Assembly: GCA_944322335.1 (NCBI GenBank)
Contig: CALUOU010000015.1
Span: forward strand, 1-39,191
Direction: 5' to 3'
From: an uncultured Bacteroides sp.
Lineage (GTDB): Bacteria > Bacteroidota > Bacteroidia > Bacteroidales > Bacteroidaceae
DNA: 39,191 nucleotides
The notes below the pieces were generated by a model. The model ran no database searches. It was not told the DNA's origin and worked only from the letters and a program-made list of their open reading frames with translations. Below, piece after piece: positions 26,656 to 34,640 of the stretch. The position numbers were made by a program, and so were the translations under genes. Numbering within the stretch: position 1 is the stretch's first letter; every line of letters starts with the position of its first letter.

Positions 26656-27723
26656 CTAACCTATGTACATGCCAATGCCTCTTTGTGAAGCGATGAACGC
26701 TCCGCCCGCCACTCTTCGGCCGATGTAGAACACGGCCGACTGCCCTGGCGCAATGGCTGAAGCCTCCGTATGGAAATGTACAAGCCATCGGCCGTCGTCC
26801 AGGCGGCGCACACTGCAAGGCAAAGGACGGCTGCGATAGCGGATGCGAACCGTCAAGGCATCACTGCTGAAAAACTCGGCTTCATCCACCAGCAGCCCGT
26901 TCTCCACCAGCATGTGAGTCGCTTTCAGCTGTTCCGCGTCTCCCAGCATGACCGTATTTTTTTGCGGATTGATCTTCAACACGTAAGCCGGTTTTCCCAA
27001 CGCTATTTCCAGTCCCTTTCTCTGTCCGATGGTATAGTAAGGAAATCCCTTGTGCTCGCCCAGCTTCACGCCTGCCGCGTTGACAAACCAGCCCGGCCCG
27101 ATCTCCCGGTCAATATCCGGACAATGTTCCCTCAAAAAATCACGGTAGTCTCCCCGGATGAAACACACTTCCATACTTTCGCCCTCTTCAGCTTTCAAGG
27201 CATAGCCTTTGCCACGCAGAATGTCGCGCACTTGCTGTTTGGTGTAAGTGCCTAAGGGGAAGAGGCAGCGTTTCAGCACCTCCTGCGGCAGCCGCCAAAG
27301 GAAATAAGACTGATCCTTGGCCTCATCATCGCCTGCCACGATGTAACGCTTCCCTTCCCGGTCTTCCAAGCGGGTGTAGTGGCCCGTGGCGATCAAGCCA
27401 CAGTCCAGACGGTCTGCCCATTCGGCCAGAATGCGGAATTTGAACAGGGGATTACACATCACGCACGGGTTAGGAGTCCGCCCCTGACGATACTCATCAA
27501 TGAAATATTGCACAATGACCTGACGGAAGGCGTCCCGTTCGTCTGCCACATGGTGCTCTATGCCCATGCTGGCAGCCAACTGGCAGGCATCCGCCGGCTC
27601 ATCGCCCCAGACCCATAAAGTCAAGCCTATGACTTCATAGCCCTGTTCCTGCAACATCAGGCAAGTGGCCGTGCTGTCTATGCCTCCACTCATGCCCACC
27701 AATATCCGTTGATGTCTGGTCAT
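26656..27723 (-). CDS. mnmA: tRNA-specific 2-thiouridylase
   Basis: This enzyme thiolates U34 of Lys, Glu and Gln tRNAs. It has 355 residues from ATG 27723 ([17 protein letters not shown]); 16 further in-frame codons upstream lack homology. Signatures are the PP-loop [15 protein letters not shown], the catalytic Cys in [13 protein letters not shown] and the second Cys in [22 protein letters not shown] and [10 protein letters not shown] also fit, with a C-terminal beta-barrel part. It is the first gene of the long minus-strand run. No promoter motif is evident. Confidence 0.95.
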   Translation of the reverse strand: MTRHQRILVGMSGGIDSTATCLMLQEQGYEVIGLTLWVWGDEPADACQLAASMGIEHHVADERDAFRQVIVQYFIDEYRQGRTPNPCVMCNPLFKFRILAEWADRLDCGLIATGHYTRLEDREGKRYIVAGDDEAKDQSYFLWRLPQEVLKRCLFPLGTYTKQQVRDILRGKGYALKAEEGESMEVCFIRGDYRDFLREHCPDIDREIGPGWFVNAAGVKLGEHKGFPYYTIGQRKGLEIALGKPAYVLKINPQKNTVMLGDAEQLKATHMLVENGLLVDEAEFFSSDALTVRIRYRSRPLPCSVRRLDDGRWLVHFHTEASAIAPGQSAVFYIGRRVAGGAFIASQRGIGMYIG

Positions 27724-27854
27724 CGCTTTTGACTGAATACAGAAATTCCTACAGCAAGCGCACGAAGCCACAAGGCCGGGAGCCGCAATCTATCGCCCCC
27801 AATGACAAAAGCCCTGTAGCTCCGGTTGCCTGTGCGGGTTGTCTGATGTATTAG

Positions 27855-27878
27855 TAAAAAAATGAATAACGCTTATTC
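27855..27878 (-). terminator. possible terminator at the end of the NADH dehydrogenase gene
   Basis: On the minus strand GAATAA-GCG-TTATTC forms a 6-bp AT-rich stem, followed by ATTTTTTTA. The stem includes the stop codon. It is short, so confidence is moderate. Confidence 0.4.
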
Positions 27879-29246
27879 CTTCCTGTCGGCATCTGTCGGC
27901 GGATTGTCCTGCAAGTCCTCGCCCCAGTGCACTTGCGCCTCACGCTCTTCGCGTTCGCGCACTTCCTTCGCTTTGCGCGCATAGACAATGATGCGCAGAG
28001 ACTGGTCGTAAGTGAAGTAGTTGAACATCCAATTGAGCATGACATTCACTTTGTTTCGCACGCCCAAAATGGAGCGCAGATGCACCACCAGCCACAACAG
28101 CCAGGCGATCCAGCCTTGTGTCTTGATCTTACTGAACTCTGCCACAGCCCGGTTACGTCCCACCGTAGCCATAGAGCCTAAGTTCTTATAGCGGAAAGGT
28201 TTCAGAGCTTTCTTTTTCTCCATGCGCTTCAGGTTGGCAGCCAGCAGCTTGCCTTGCTGAATGGCCACTTGCGCCAACTGGGGATGTCCGTTGGGATATT
28301 CTTTGTCGCCTCCCGTCATAATGCACTGGTCGCCGATGGCAAACACGTCCTCCATGCCTTCCACACGGTTGTAGGCATCCACCTTGAAACGGCCGCCGCG
28401 TCCGATGCAGCCGACGGGCATGTTGCCGATGGGCGTAGCCTTCACACCGCTCACCCAGATGAACGTGCGGGTAGGAATGGTCATGCCGTCTTCGAATATC
28501 ACTTTATGGTCCCGATAGTCTACCACCTTCTTATGCAGGCAGACATTGACACCCATGTTGCGCAAGAATTGTTCCGCCTTGGCCGAAGACTCAGGCGACA
28601 TGCCCGACAACAGGCGGCCTGCGGCCTCTATCAGGAATATATTCAGCTGGCTGCTGTCCATGTCGGGATAGTCGGCAGGAATCACGTATCTTTTCATTTC
28701 GGACAGCACACCGGCTATTTCCACTCCTGTGGCTCCGCCGCCCACGATCACAATGTTCTGCAGTTCGTTCCGCTCCTGTTCGGTGGCGCAGGTGATGCTT
28801 CGTTCCAAGTTGGACAACAAGGCATTCCGCAATCCCATGGCTTCAGAAACCGTTTTCATGGGCATAGCCTCTTCTTCCAAGTGAGCATTGCCGAAGAAAT
28901 TAGTTGTACTGCCTGCTGCAAAAACCAAGTAGTCATATTCAATCTTGCCAATGGAAGTCTGTAAAATCTTCCGCTCCGGATGGACAGAACGGGCTTCTGC
29001 CATTCGGAAATAGAAATTCTTACGTCTTCTGAAAAGCTTCCGGAAAGGAAATGAAATCGAACTGGGTTCCAAACCAGAAGAGGCTATCTGATAGATCAAG
29101 GGGGGAAATTGATGGAAATTGTTCTTGTCTACCAATACAACTTGGAAGTTTGACTTCCGTAATTCATTTGCTAGTTTCAGGCCGCCGAAACCGCCTCCTA
29201 CAATCACGACTCGCTTTGAACTTGTTTTCTGAATGTTAAAACTCAT
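27873..29246 (-). CDS. type II NADH dehydrogenase (NDH-2)
   Basis: This membrane-associated flavoprotein passes electrons from NADH to quinone without proton pumping. It has 457 residues from ATG 29246. FAD-binding RVVIVGGGFGGLKLANEL lies near the N-terminus, NAD-binding NIVIVGGGATGVEIAGVL lies mid-protein, and DVFAIGDQC fits the second FAD motif. A C-terminal hydrophobic part (WIAWLLWLVVHLRSILG) likely anchors it. The frame extends 65 codons further upstream, but the promoter lies inside that extension. It is monocistronic. Confidence 0.92.
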   Translation of the reverse strand: MSFNIQKTSSKRVVIVGGGFGGLKLANELRKSNFQVVLVDKNNFHQFPPLIYQIASSGLEPSSISFPFRKLFRRRKNFYFRMAEARSVHPERKILQTSIGKIEYDYLVFAAGSTTNFFGNAHLEEEAMPMKTVSEAMGLRNALLSNLERSITCATEQERNELQNIVIVGGGATGVEIAGVLSEMKRYVIPADYPDMDSSQLNIFLIEAAGRLLSGMSPESSAKAEQFLRNMGVNVCLHKKVVDYRDHKVIFEDGMTIPTRTFIWVSGVKATPIGNMPVGCIGRGGRFKVDAYNRVEGMEDVFAIGDQCIMTGGDKEYPNGHPQLAQVAIQQGKLLAANLKRMEKKKALKPFRYKNLGSMATVGRNRAVAEFSKIKTQGWIAWLLWLVVHLRSILGVRNKVNVMLNWMFNYFTYDQSLRIIVYARKAKEVREREEREAQVHWGEDLQDNPPTDADRKE

Positions 29247-29280
29247 ATCTTTTTCACTGATAGGTTGGTCAATTCGGCTG

Positions 29281-29288
29281 CAAAAATA
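29281..29288 (-). promoter_or_regulatory. -7 element upstream of the NADH dehydrogenase gene
   Basis: Minus-strand TATTTTTG fits TAnnTTTG and lies 34 bases before the chosen ATG. It supports that start over the upstream extension. Confidence 0.5.
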
Positions 29289-29435
29289 CAAAAAGTATAT
29301 GATACATCCATATTTCAGACACAAAAAGGCGCACGCGCAAAGCAAATCACACGAACAGATCACGGCAAGCTGATCGCTCCTCCGCATTGTGCGAAGACCG
29401 GAAGACACCGTGTGATACAGACATTGCACATGCGT

Positions 29436-29509
29436 ATGCAAAACCTTGCATCAATGCGTGCAAAACTTTGCATTAATGTATGCAAAATCTTGCATAAACA
29501 CATGCAAAA
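29436..29509. repeat. tandem 22-bp repeat with TGCAAAAnnTTGCA palindrome cores
   Basis: Near-perfect palindromes ATGCAAAACCTTGCAT (29436-29451), GTGCAAAACTTTGCAT (29458-29473) and ATGCAAAATCTTGCAT (29480-29495) start exactly 22 bp apart. A half site ATGCAAAA (29502-29509) and an upstream half site TTGCAC (29424-29429) keep the same phase. The 6-base linkers vary (CAATGC, TAATGT, AAACAC). Confidence 0.9.
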
Positions 29510-29697
29510 CGGTTATGACGGCAAGCCACGGACGATCCGCAAGCGATGGACGGACCGCTCGCAAGCCCTGGCCGCAGCTGACAAGTGACAGGCTGACAAG
29601 TTTATAAGAAAGGCTTAAGTTAAAACAGGCAAGTTGGACTTGCGAAACTTGGATATAATAAAATCAGCCCTCCGTATCATCCGCATCTAAAAATTCG

Positions 29698-29705
29698 TAT
29701 CTTTG
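29698..29705 (+). promoter_or_regulatory. -7 element upstream of cardiolipin synthase
   Basis: TATCTTTG fits TAnnTTTG and lies 31 bases before the start codon. No TTTG is seen at -33 spacing. Confidence 0.55.
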
Positions 29706-29736
29706 CGCAAGACAATCTTCATAAATCCATTACCGC

Positions 29737-31176
29737 ATGTTTGATTGGAATCTCTTAGCCAGCCAGATCGCCACAGCCGCATTCGACATTGTGTACTTCG
29801 GTATCATTATCGGAACCATCATCGTCATCGTGCTCGACAACCGGAATCCGGTGAAGACCATGGCGTGGATTTTAGTATTGACATTCCTGCCCATCGTAGG
29901 ACTTGTATTCTATTTCTTTTTCGGACGAAGCCAACGGCACGAACGCATCATCAGCAAAAAGAGCCAGAGCCGCCTGCTGAAAAAGCCTTTGGCCGAATAC
30001 CTCGCACAAGACGCCCATGACATACCGGAACATTACAGCCACCTCATCGCCCTGTTCCGCAACCTGAACCAGTCTTTCCCGTTCGAGGGCAACAGCATAC
30101 AGATTTACACCAAAGGGCTTACCATGCTACAGGCTCTCCTGCACGAGCTGCAAAAGGCCACCGGACACATCCATCTGGAGTTTTACATTTTCGAAGACGA
30201 TGCCATTGGCCGCCTGGTGCGCGATGTGCTGATCGACAAAGCGCGTGAGGGAGTGGAGGTGCGCGTCATCTACGACGATGTGGGCTGCTGGCATGTGCCG
30301 AACACGTTTTTTGAGACCATGCGCGAAGCGGGCATTGAGGTCCGCAGTTTTCTGAAGGTGCGTTTTCCCCGCTTCACCAGCAAGGTAAACTACCGCAACC
30401 ATCGGAAAATAGCGGTCATCGACGGCCATGTGGGATTTGTCGGCGGCATGAACTTGGCCGAACGCTACATGAGGGGATTCTCATGGGGCATCTGGCGCGA
30501 CACCCATCTCAAGATAGAAGGGAAAGCCGTACACGGCTTGCAGGCTGCCTTCCTGCAAGACTGGTATTTCGTAGATCAGACTTTCGTCACCGCCGCCCGC
30601 TATTTTCCCAAAACGACAGCCTGCGGAACTGCACTGACGCAGGTTGTGACCAGCGAGCCCATCGGGCCGTGGCGGGAAATCATGCAAGGGCTGAACATGG
30701 CTCTGCTGAACGCGCGCAAATATTTCTACATCCAAACACCCTATTTCCTGCCTACCGAAACCATACTGACCGCCATGCAGACCGCCGCTCAAGCAGGGGT
30801 GGACGTGCGGCTGATGATTCCTCGCCGCGCCGACAGCCGGCTCACCCAACTGGCTTCATGCTCCTACCTGACCGATGTGCTGAGGGCGGGAGTGAAAGTG
30901 TACTTCTACAAGAAAGGGTTTCTGCACTCCAAACTGATGGTCTCCGACGACGCGCTGTCCACCGTAGGCTCAACCAACCTTGACTTCCGCAGTTTTGAGC
31001 ACAACTTCGAGGTCAACGCCTTTATCTATGACGCAGAGACCACCCTGCAGATGCGCGAAATCTTCGTGCAGGACCAGCGCGCTTCAGAACAAGTGTTGCT
31101 GAAAAGCTGGCTCAAACGTCCGTGGTACCGCAAAGCGCTGGAGAGTCTGGTGCGGCTGCTGTCTCCGCTGCTTTGA
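29737..31176 (+). CDS. cls: cardiolipin synthase (phospholipase D superfamily)
   Basis: This inner-membrane enzyme makes cardiolipin from phosphatidylglycerol. The 479 residues start with two membrane helices (DIVYFGIIIGTIIVIVLDN, TMAWILVLTFLPIVGLVFYFFFGRS). Two HKD motifs follow: NHRKIAVIDGHVGFVGGMN (about 225) and LHSKLMVSDDALSTVGSTNLD (about 393). DNRNPVKTMAWILV is typical of bacterial Cls. Its 3' end overlaps the convergent rsmD gene by 65 bases. A second PLD-type gene lies 4 kb away on the other strand. Confidence 0.92.
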   Translation: MFDWNLLASQIATAAFDIVYFGIIIGTIIVIVLDNRNPVKTMAWILVLTFLPIVGLVFYFFFGRSQRHERIISKKSQSRLLKKPLAEYLAQDAHDIPEHYSHLIALFRNLNQSFPFEGNSIQIYTKGLTMLQALLHELQKATGHIHLEFYIFEDDAIGRLVRDVLIDKAREGVEVRVIYDDVGCWHVPNTFFETMREAGIEVRSFLKVRFPRFTSKVNYRNHRKIAVIDGHVGFVGGMNLAERYMRGFSWGIWRDTHLKIEGKAVHGLQAAFLQDWYFVDQTFVTAARYFPKTTACGTALTQVVTSEPIGPWREIMQGLNMALLNARKYFYIQTPYFLPTETILTAMQTAAQAGVDVRLMIPRRADSRLTQLASCSYLTDVLRAGVKVYFYKKGFLHSKLMVSDDALSTVGSTNLDFRSFEHNFEVNAFIYDAETTLQMREIFVQDQRASEQVLLKSWLKRPWYRKALESLVRLLSPLL

Positions 31177-31705
31177 AAAAGGAGAAATTGACACTGCCAT
31201 ACACCCTCCGCTCCAGGAAACAGGGGTGCTCCTCGAACTGGTTTTTCTTGCCATGCTCCAGCACAAACAAGCCGTCGGGCTTCAGCCGTCCGCTCTGCAA
31301 CACCAAATCAGGCAGGGTTTCCAACCCAGGCAGCTCATAAGGCGGATCGGCGAAAATAAAATCAAACCGCTCCCCTCCCCCTTCCCGGAGGTATTTGAAC
31401 ACGTCACCCCGGAGAGGAAGGCTTTTGTCGGTCTTCACTTCCCGCATCACCTTGCATATGAAAGCATAGTGCGCACGGTCCTTTTCCACACTGACCACCA
31501 GACCGCATCCGCGCGACAGAAGTTCCAGACTGATGCTGCCCGTACCGGCAAAGAGATCGAGGGCATGCAGCCCTTCTTCAAAATCCAAGTAATTGGACAA
31601 TACGTTAAACAGATTCTCCTTGGCAAAATCTGTGGTAGGACGCGCCTTGAAAGAATGAGGCACATCGAAATGTCTTCTCTTATAAATTCCGCTGATTACT
31701 CGCAT
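31112..31705 (-). CDS. rsmD: 16S rRNA (guanine-966-N2)-methyltransferase
   Basis: This enzyme methylates G966 of 16S rRNA on the 30S subunit. The 197 residues show MRVISGIYKRR, RPTTDFAKENLFNVL, the SAM site LDLFAGTGSISLELLSRG and the catalytic FADPPYELPGLE. The core is complete by about residue 178 (YGSVNFSFFK). The last 20 residues (starting AAETAAAPDS) are encoded inside the convergent cls gene and look like an accidental tail. It overlaps the upstream DUF3822 gene by 10 bases. Confidence 0.93.
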   Translation of the reverse strand: MRVISGIYKRRHFDVPHSFKARPTTDFAKENLFNVLSNYLDFEEGLHALDLFAGTGSISLELLSRGCGLVVSVEKDRAHYAFICKVMREVKTDKSLPLRGDVFKYLREGGGERFDFIFADPPYELPGLETLPDLVLQSGRLKPDGLFVLEHGKKNQFEEHPCFLERRVYGSVNFSFFKAAETAAAPDSPALCGTTDV

Positions 31706-32478
31706 AAGGTAATGGTTTGTAGGTCCAAATTGTCGGCAGGTGTCAGCACAAACACCTGCCGGATATATCGTTTCAGTTGTGCCAGCAGGGCTTCCCGCTT
31801 TTCAGAAGTGCCTCCGGCCAGATGCAGCTCGTCCCGCTCCTGGTCCAGACCCTGAAGTTTCCACAAATACAGCGCATAGTAAACCTGATCGGATGTCTCC
31901 CGGCAAGGGAAGGTGTTAGATGTCTGCAACCGGCTCCGCTCATATACATAGACCTCCATTTCCTCTTCCCAAAGATTGACATACATCTTCCGATTGTTGC
32001 CCAAGCGACTTTTATACGTGAAATACTCAATGAGCGGAGTGGTCTGGGCATAGAAACGGACGGCCGGACGCTGTTCCGTCAGGAAAGAGCAGGCACTGCC
32101 CTCCATGCCGAAAAGTGCCACAATATTGCTCTGATGCAGAATGTTATATTGCACCCTTTCGTTTTCCATCCGCTGAAAGTTATAATAAAAAACGGTCTCT
32201 GCCTGTTCGTCCTCAAAAAGCTCCAGCGGCATCAGGGTGACTCGCCTGCCTGCCATCAGCACATTGACCCGCCTGTAGGGCAAACTCAGGCATTCCACTT
32301 CCCGGAACATCCGTTTCAGGTTGGCGGTAAGAGAAAGAGCCTCGTTTGTGGCGTAACTGCTGCAAGTCACCGCCGGATCCTCCGAAGGTCTGAACACCGA
32401 GTAGGCAAAGCCCTCCGCACCCAAGCGAATGGACAAGGTGTATTGTTCCGATTGGCTGAAATCTATATTGTCCATCAT
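31696..32478 (-). CDS. DUF3822 family protein
   Basis: This 260-residue cytosolic protein matches a Bacteroidetes family of unknown function. Features are the N-terminal SQSEQYTLSIRLGAEGFAYSVF, the central VFYYNFQRMENERVQYNIL and a late segment LYLWKLQGLDQERDELHLAGG. The fold is reminiscent of actin/hexokinase-like pilus assembly ATPases, which is a guess. It is almost always found upstream of rsmD in this group and overlaps it here. The start may be either of two adjacent Met codons. Confidence 0.85.
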   Translation of the reverse strand: MMDNIDFSQSEQYTLSIRLGAEGFAYSVFRPSEDPAVTCSSYATNEALSLTANLKRMFREVECLSLPYRRVNVLMAGRRVTLMPLELFEDEQAETVFYYNFQRMENERVQYNILHQSNIVALFGMEGSACSFLTEQRPAVRFYAQTTPLIEYFTYKSRLGNNRKMYVNLWEEEMEVYVYERSRLQTSNTFPCRETSDQVYYALYLWKLQGLDQERDELHLAGGTSEKREALLAQLKRYIRQVFVLTPADNLDLQTITLCE

Positions 32479-32508
32479 AAATCGTTTCAGTTTAGTTGGC
32501 GGAAAATG

Positions 32509-32616
32509 TCAGCTCATTCCCTCCTTGACGCTGAGAAAGCAAAGGCACACCAGCACCCCTGCAAAAAGAGCCAGAAGAAGATTTATAACTGTTTTCATCC
32601 GGATTTTAAGCTTCAT
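32509..32616 (-). CDS. tiny single-span membrane protein, first in the DUF3822-rsmD operon
   Basis: This 35-codon frame has a basic N-terminus (MKLKIRMK), one hydrophobic helix (TVINLLLALFAGVLVCLCFL) and a short tail SVKEGMS. A second Met at codon 7 (32598) would give 29 residues. A TACTTTTG promoter element ends 28 bases upstream and no other gene fits between it and DUF3822. Bacteroides relatives often have a longer one-span protein here, in my recollection, so this may be a shortened remnant. Confidence 0.5.
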   Translation of the reverse strand: MKLKIRMKTVINLLLALFAGVLVCLCFLSVKEGMS

Positions 32617-32643
32617 TTCATACTATTTGTTATATTCGCACCA

Positions 32644-32651
32644 CAAAAGTA
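32644..32651 (-). promoter_or_regulatory. -7 element of the small membrane protein / DUF3822 / rsmD operon
   Basis: Minus-strand TACTTTTG is an exact TAnnTTTG match, 28 bases before the tiny membrane protein start. Confidence 0.55.
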
Positions 32652-32703
32652 GGAAGAAATCGCTTTATAGCCATCCTTCTTCCTCCATTTTCTGCCCATA
32701 AAA

Positions 32704-34122
32704 ATGATAAGCAACTACTTAGAAAAGCAAATCTTGGGAAATTTCCCCCACATGCCCATGCCGGAACAGGCTGCGGCCGTGAAACAGCTGGCGCAATTTA
32801 TGTGCTCGCCCCGTCCTCATCTCCTCTTCCTGCTGCGCGGATATGCGGGGACTGGCAAGACTTCTTTGGTCGCCGCCTTGGTGCGCACCCTCGACCAGCT
32901 GCAGCAAAAGTCGGTGCTGCTGGCTCCCACCGGACGGGCAGCCAAACTGTTTTCGCTCTATGCCGGGCATCCAGCCTTCACCATCCACAAAAAGATCTAT
33001 CGCCAACGTTCCTTTTCCAACGCGACAGACAATTTTTCCCTGAACGACAACCTGACGGCTCACACCTTATATATAATAGACGAAGCGTCGATGATTTCCA
33101 ACGAAGGGCTGTCCGGCTCCATGTTCGGCAGCGGACGCTTGCTGGACGACTTGATCCAGTTTGTCTACTCCGGCACCGGTTGCCGCCTGCTGCTGATGGG
33201 TGACACAGCCCAGCTTCCTCCCGTAGGCGAAGAACATAGTCCGGCTCTTTGTCCCGAAGCCTTGAAGGGATATGGACTGGAGGTGGTGGAAACACAGCTG
33301 ACGCAAGTGGTACGCCAGGCACAACAGTCGGGCATCCTGTGGAACGCCACCCGCCTGCGCCAACTCATAGCCGCCAACGAATGCTATTCTCTGCCCAAAA
33401 TAAAGCTGACCGGCTTTGCCGACATCCGTCTCCTGCCAGGCAACGAACTGATCGACACGCTGGAATCCTGCTACGGAAGCGACGGGCAAGACGAGACCAT
33501 CGTGATCTGCCGCTCAAACAAACGCGCCAACCTCTACAACAAAGGCATCCGCGCCCAAATCCTCTGGCGGGAAGAGGAGCTGAACACGGGCGACCTGCTG
33601 ATGGTGGCCAAAAACAACTATTACTGGACGGAAAACGTGCAGGAAATGGACTTCATCGCCAACGGAGAGACGGCTGTGGTGCGCCGCATCCGCCGCACTC
33701 GCGAACTGTATGGATTCCGCTTTGTGGAGGTCACCCTTGCCTTTCCCGACTACAACGGCCTTGAGCTGGACGCAAATCTCCTGCTCGACACTCTGCACGC
33801 CGATGCCCCTGCCCTGCCCCCAGCTGACAACAACCGCCTTTTCCAAGCCGTAAGCGAAGACTATGCGGACATCGGCAACAAACGGGAGCGCATGAAGAAG
33901 CTGAAAACGGATCCTTACTACAACGCACTCCAAGTAAAGTATGCATATGCCATCACTTGCCACAAGGCACAGGGCGGACAGTGGAAAAACGTCTTTCTGG
34001 ATCAAGGTTACATGACCGATGAGTTCCTGACACCCGACTATTTCCGCTGGCTATACACCGCTTTCACACGCGCCTCCGGCACGCTTTACCTGGTGAATTA
34101 TCCGCCTCAGCAAGCGGAATAA
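32704..34122 (+). CDS. RecD-like ATP-dependent DNA helicase
   Basis: This 472-residue SF1 helicase contains Walker A GYAGTGKTSLV (about 47-57), TGRAAKLFSLY, Walker B LYIIDEASMIS (about 125), GDTAQLPPVGEEHSPAL and a UvrD-C-2 type end. The end shows YAITCHKAQGGQWKNVFLD and LYTAFTRASGTLYLVN. It lacks the RecD2 N-terminal domains and any nuclease domain. Similar stand-alone proteins are widespread in Bacteroidales. The specific repair or recombination role is not known. It is monocistronic; a hairpin without a T run follows at 34132-34153. Confidence 0.9.
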   Translation: MISNYLEKQILGNFPHMPMPEQAAAVKQLAQFMCSPRPHLLFLLRGYAGTGKTSLVAALVRTLDQLQQKSVLLAPTGRAAKLFSLYAGHPAFTIHKKIYRQRSFSNATDNFSLNDNLTAHTLYIIDEASMISNEGLSGSMFGSGRLLDDLIQFVYSGTGCRLLLMGDTAQLPPVGEEHSPALCPEALKGYGLEVVETQLTQVVRQAQQSGILWNATRLRQLIAANECYSLPKIKLTGFADIRLLPGNELIDTLESCYGSDGQDETIVICRSNKRANLYNKGIRAQILWREEELNTGDLLMVAKNNYYWTENVQEMDFIANGETAVVRRIRRTRELYGFRFVEVTLAFPDYNGLELDANLLLDTLHADAPALPPADNNRLFQAVSEDYADIGNKRERMKKLKTDPYYNALQVKYAYAITCHKAQGGQWKNVFLDQGYMTDEFLTPDYFRWLYTAFTRASGTLYLVNYPPQQAE

Positions 34123-34131
34123 AGAGCATAC

Positions 34132-34153
34132 TGACAAAGATGACGCTTTGTCA
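34132..34153. other. hairpin after the RecD-like gene
   Basis: TGACAAAG and CTTTGTCA form an 8-bp perfect stem with a 6-base loop (ATGACG). No T run follows, so it may be a 3'-end stabiliser or part of a weak terminator. Confidence 0.5.
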
Positions 34154-34235
34154 CTGCCATTCCGTCCGAAATCCAACCATGGCACATGACAAGCATATCG
34201 TAAACACTTATTATTTTTGACCTATATCAAGAAAT

Positions 34236-34298
34236 ATGTTATATAACATGTTTTTAAGGCTAAAGCCTTTGCTATATCAGAAAAAGGCTCTATTTTTG
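34236..34298 (+). promoter_or_regulatory. promoter of the small-peptide cluster with palindromic sites
   Basis: A complete Bacteroides promoter is visible: TTTG (34268-34271), a 19-base spacer and TATTTTTG (34291-34298). Immediately upstream is the perfect 14-bp palindrome ATGTTATATAACAT (34236-34249). A small hairpin AAGGC-taaa-GCCTT (34256-34269) runs into the -33 box. Both are candidate regulator sites. Start of transcription should be near 34305, about 60 bases before the first peptide. Confidence 0.75.
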
Positions 34299-34364
34299 TG
34301 CTGTAAAACATGAATTCAAAGAGAATTCAACAGGATAACAAACTTAAATTAGGAGGATAACACA

Positions 34365-34454
34365 ATGAGAATGTTTAAGAAAATCATGAAGCGTCTGGCT
34401 AAGAACAATGCCGATGTTTGGGGTTACTCCATGCTCAGCATGCATACCCTCTAA
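34365..34454 (+). CDS. small cationic peptide 1, 29 residues
   Basis: It begins MRMFKKIMKRLAKN and ends WGYSMLSMHTL. Residues 3-12 form an amphipathic, strongly basic helix (hydrophobic at 3, 4, 7, 8, 11, 12). A near-ideal AGGAGG lies 8 bases before the ATG. There is no signal peptide. Peptide 2 is a close copy (same start, same C-terminal 14 residues except Ser for Cys). It aligns without gaps with peptide 3 from F4 to Y21, sharing F, K, I, N, G and Y. The translation is supported by the promoter, the ribosome site and protein-level conservation between copies. The function is unknown to me. Confidence 0.75.
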   Translation: MRMFKKIMKRLAKNNADVWGYSMLSMHTL

Positions 34455-34490
34455 ACTTAGTGAGTAGAAAATTTAGTTGTTAATTGAGTA

Positions 34491-34565
34491 GTAGCAAACG
34501 CATCCTATTTGGGCTATATAAGAGAGGTGGCAAACACATATTCTCTTGCCCAAATCGCTTGCTAA
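34491..34565 (+). other. long imperfect hairpin between peptides 1 and 2
   Basis: Three nested stems pair across the gap: TAGCAA (34492-34497) with TTGCTA (34559-34564), ATTTGGGC (34507-34514) with GCCCAAAT (34548-34555), and AAGAGA (34520-34525) with TCTCTT (34542-34547). They close a 16-base loop. No T run follows, so it is more likely an RNA-stability or processing element than a terminator. Confidence 0.6.
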
Positions 34566-34640
34566 CTTTAAAAAAAGCCTTCTCAGACGAGGCTCGCAAA
34601 GTAAAACAGATAACAAATTTTATTTTAGGAGGATAACACA

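Larger units (their letters stand above)
29247..29736. other. 490-base non-coding region between divergent genes
   Basis: It holds the promoter of the NADH dehydrogenase gene (29281-29288), a palindrome array with a 22-bp period (29424-29509) and the -7 element of the cardiolipin synthase gene (29698-29705). The short open frame at 29265-29588 crosses the array and does not look like a protein. Confidence 0.6.

Noticed and set aside
29436-29509. CRISPR array or integrase attachment site
   Set aside because: The 6-base linkers are far too short for spacers, and no integrase or cas gene is present.
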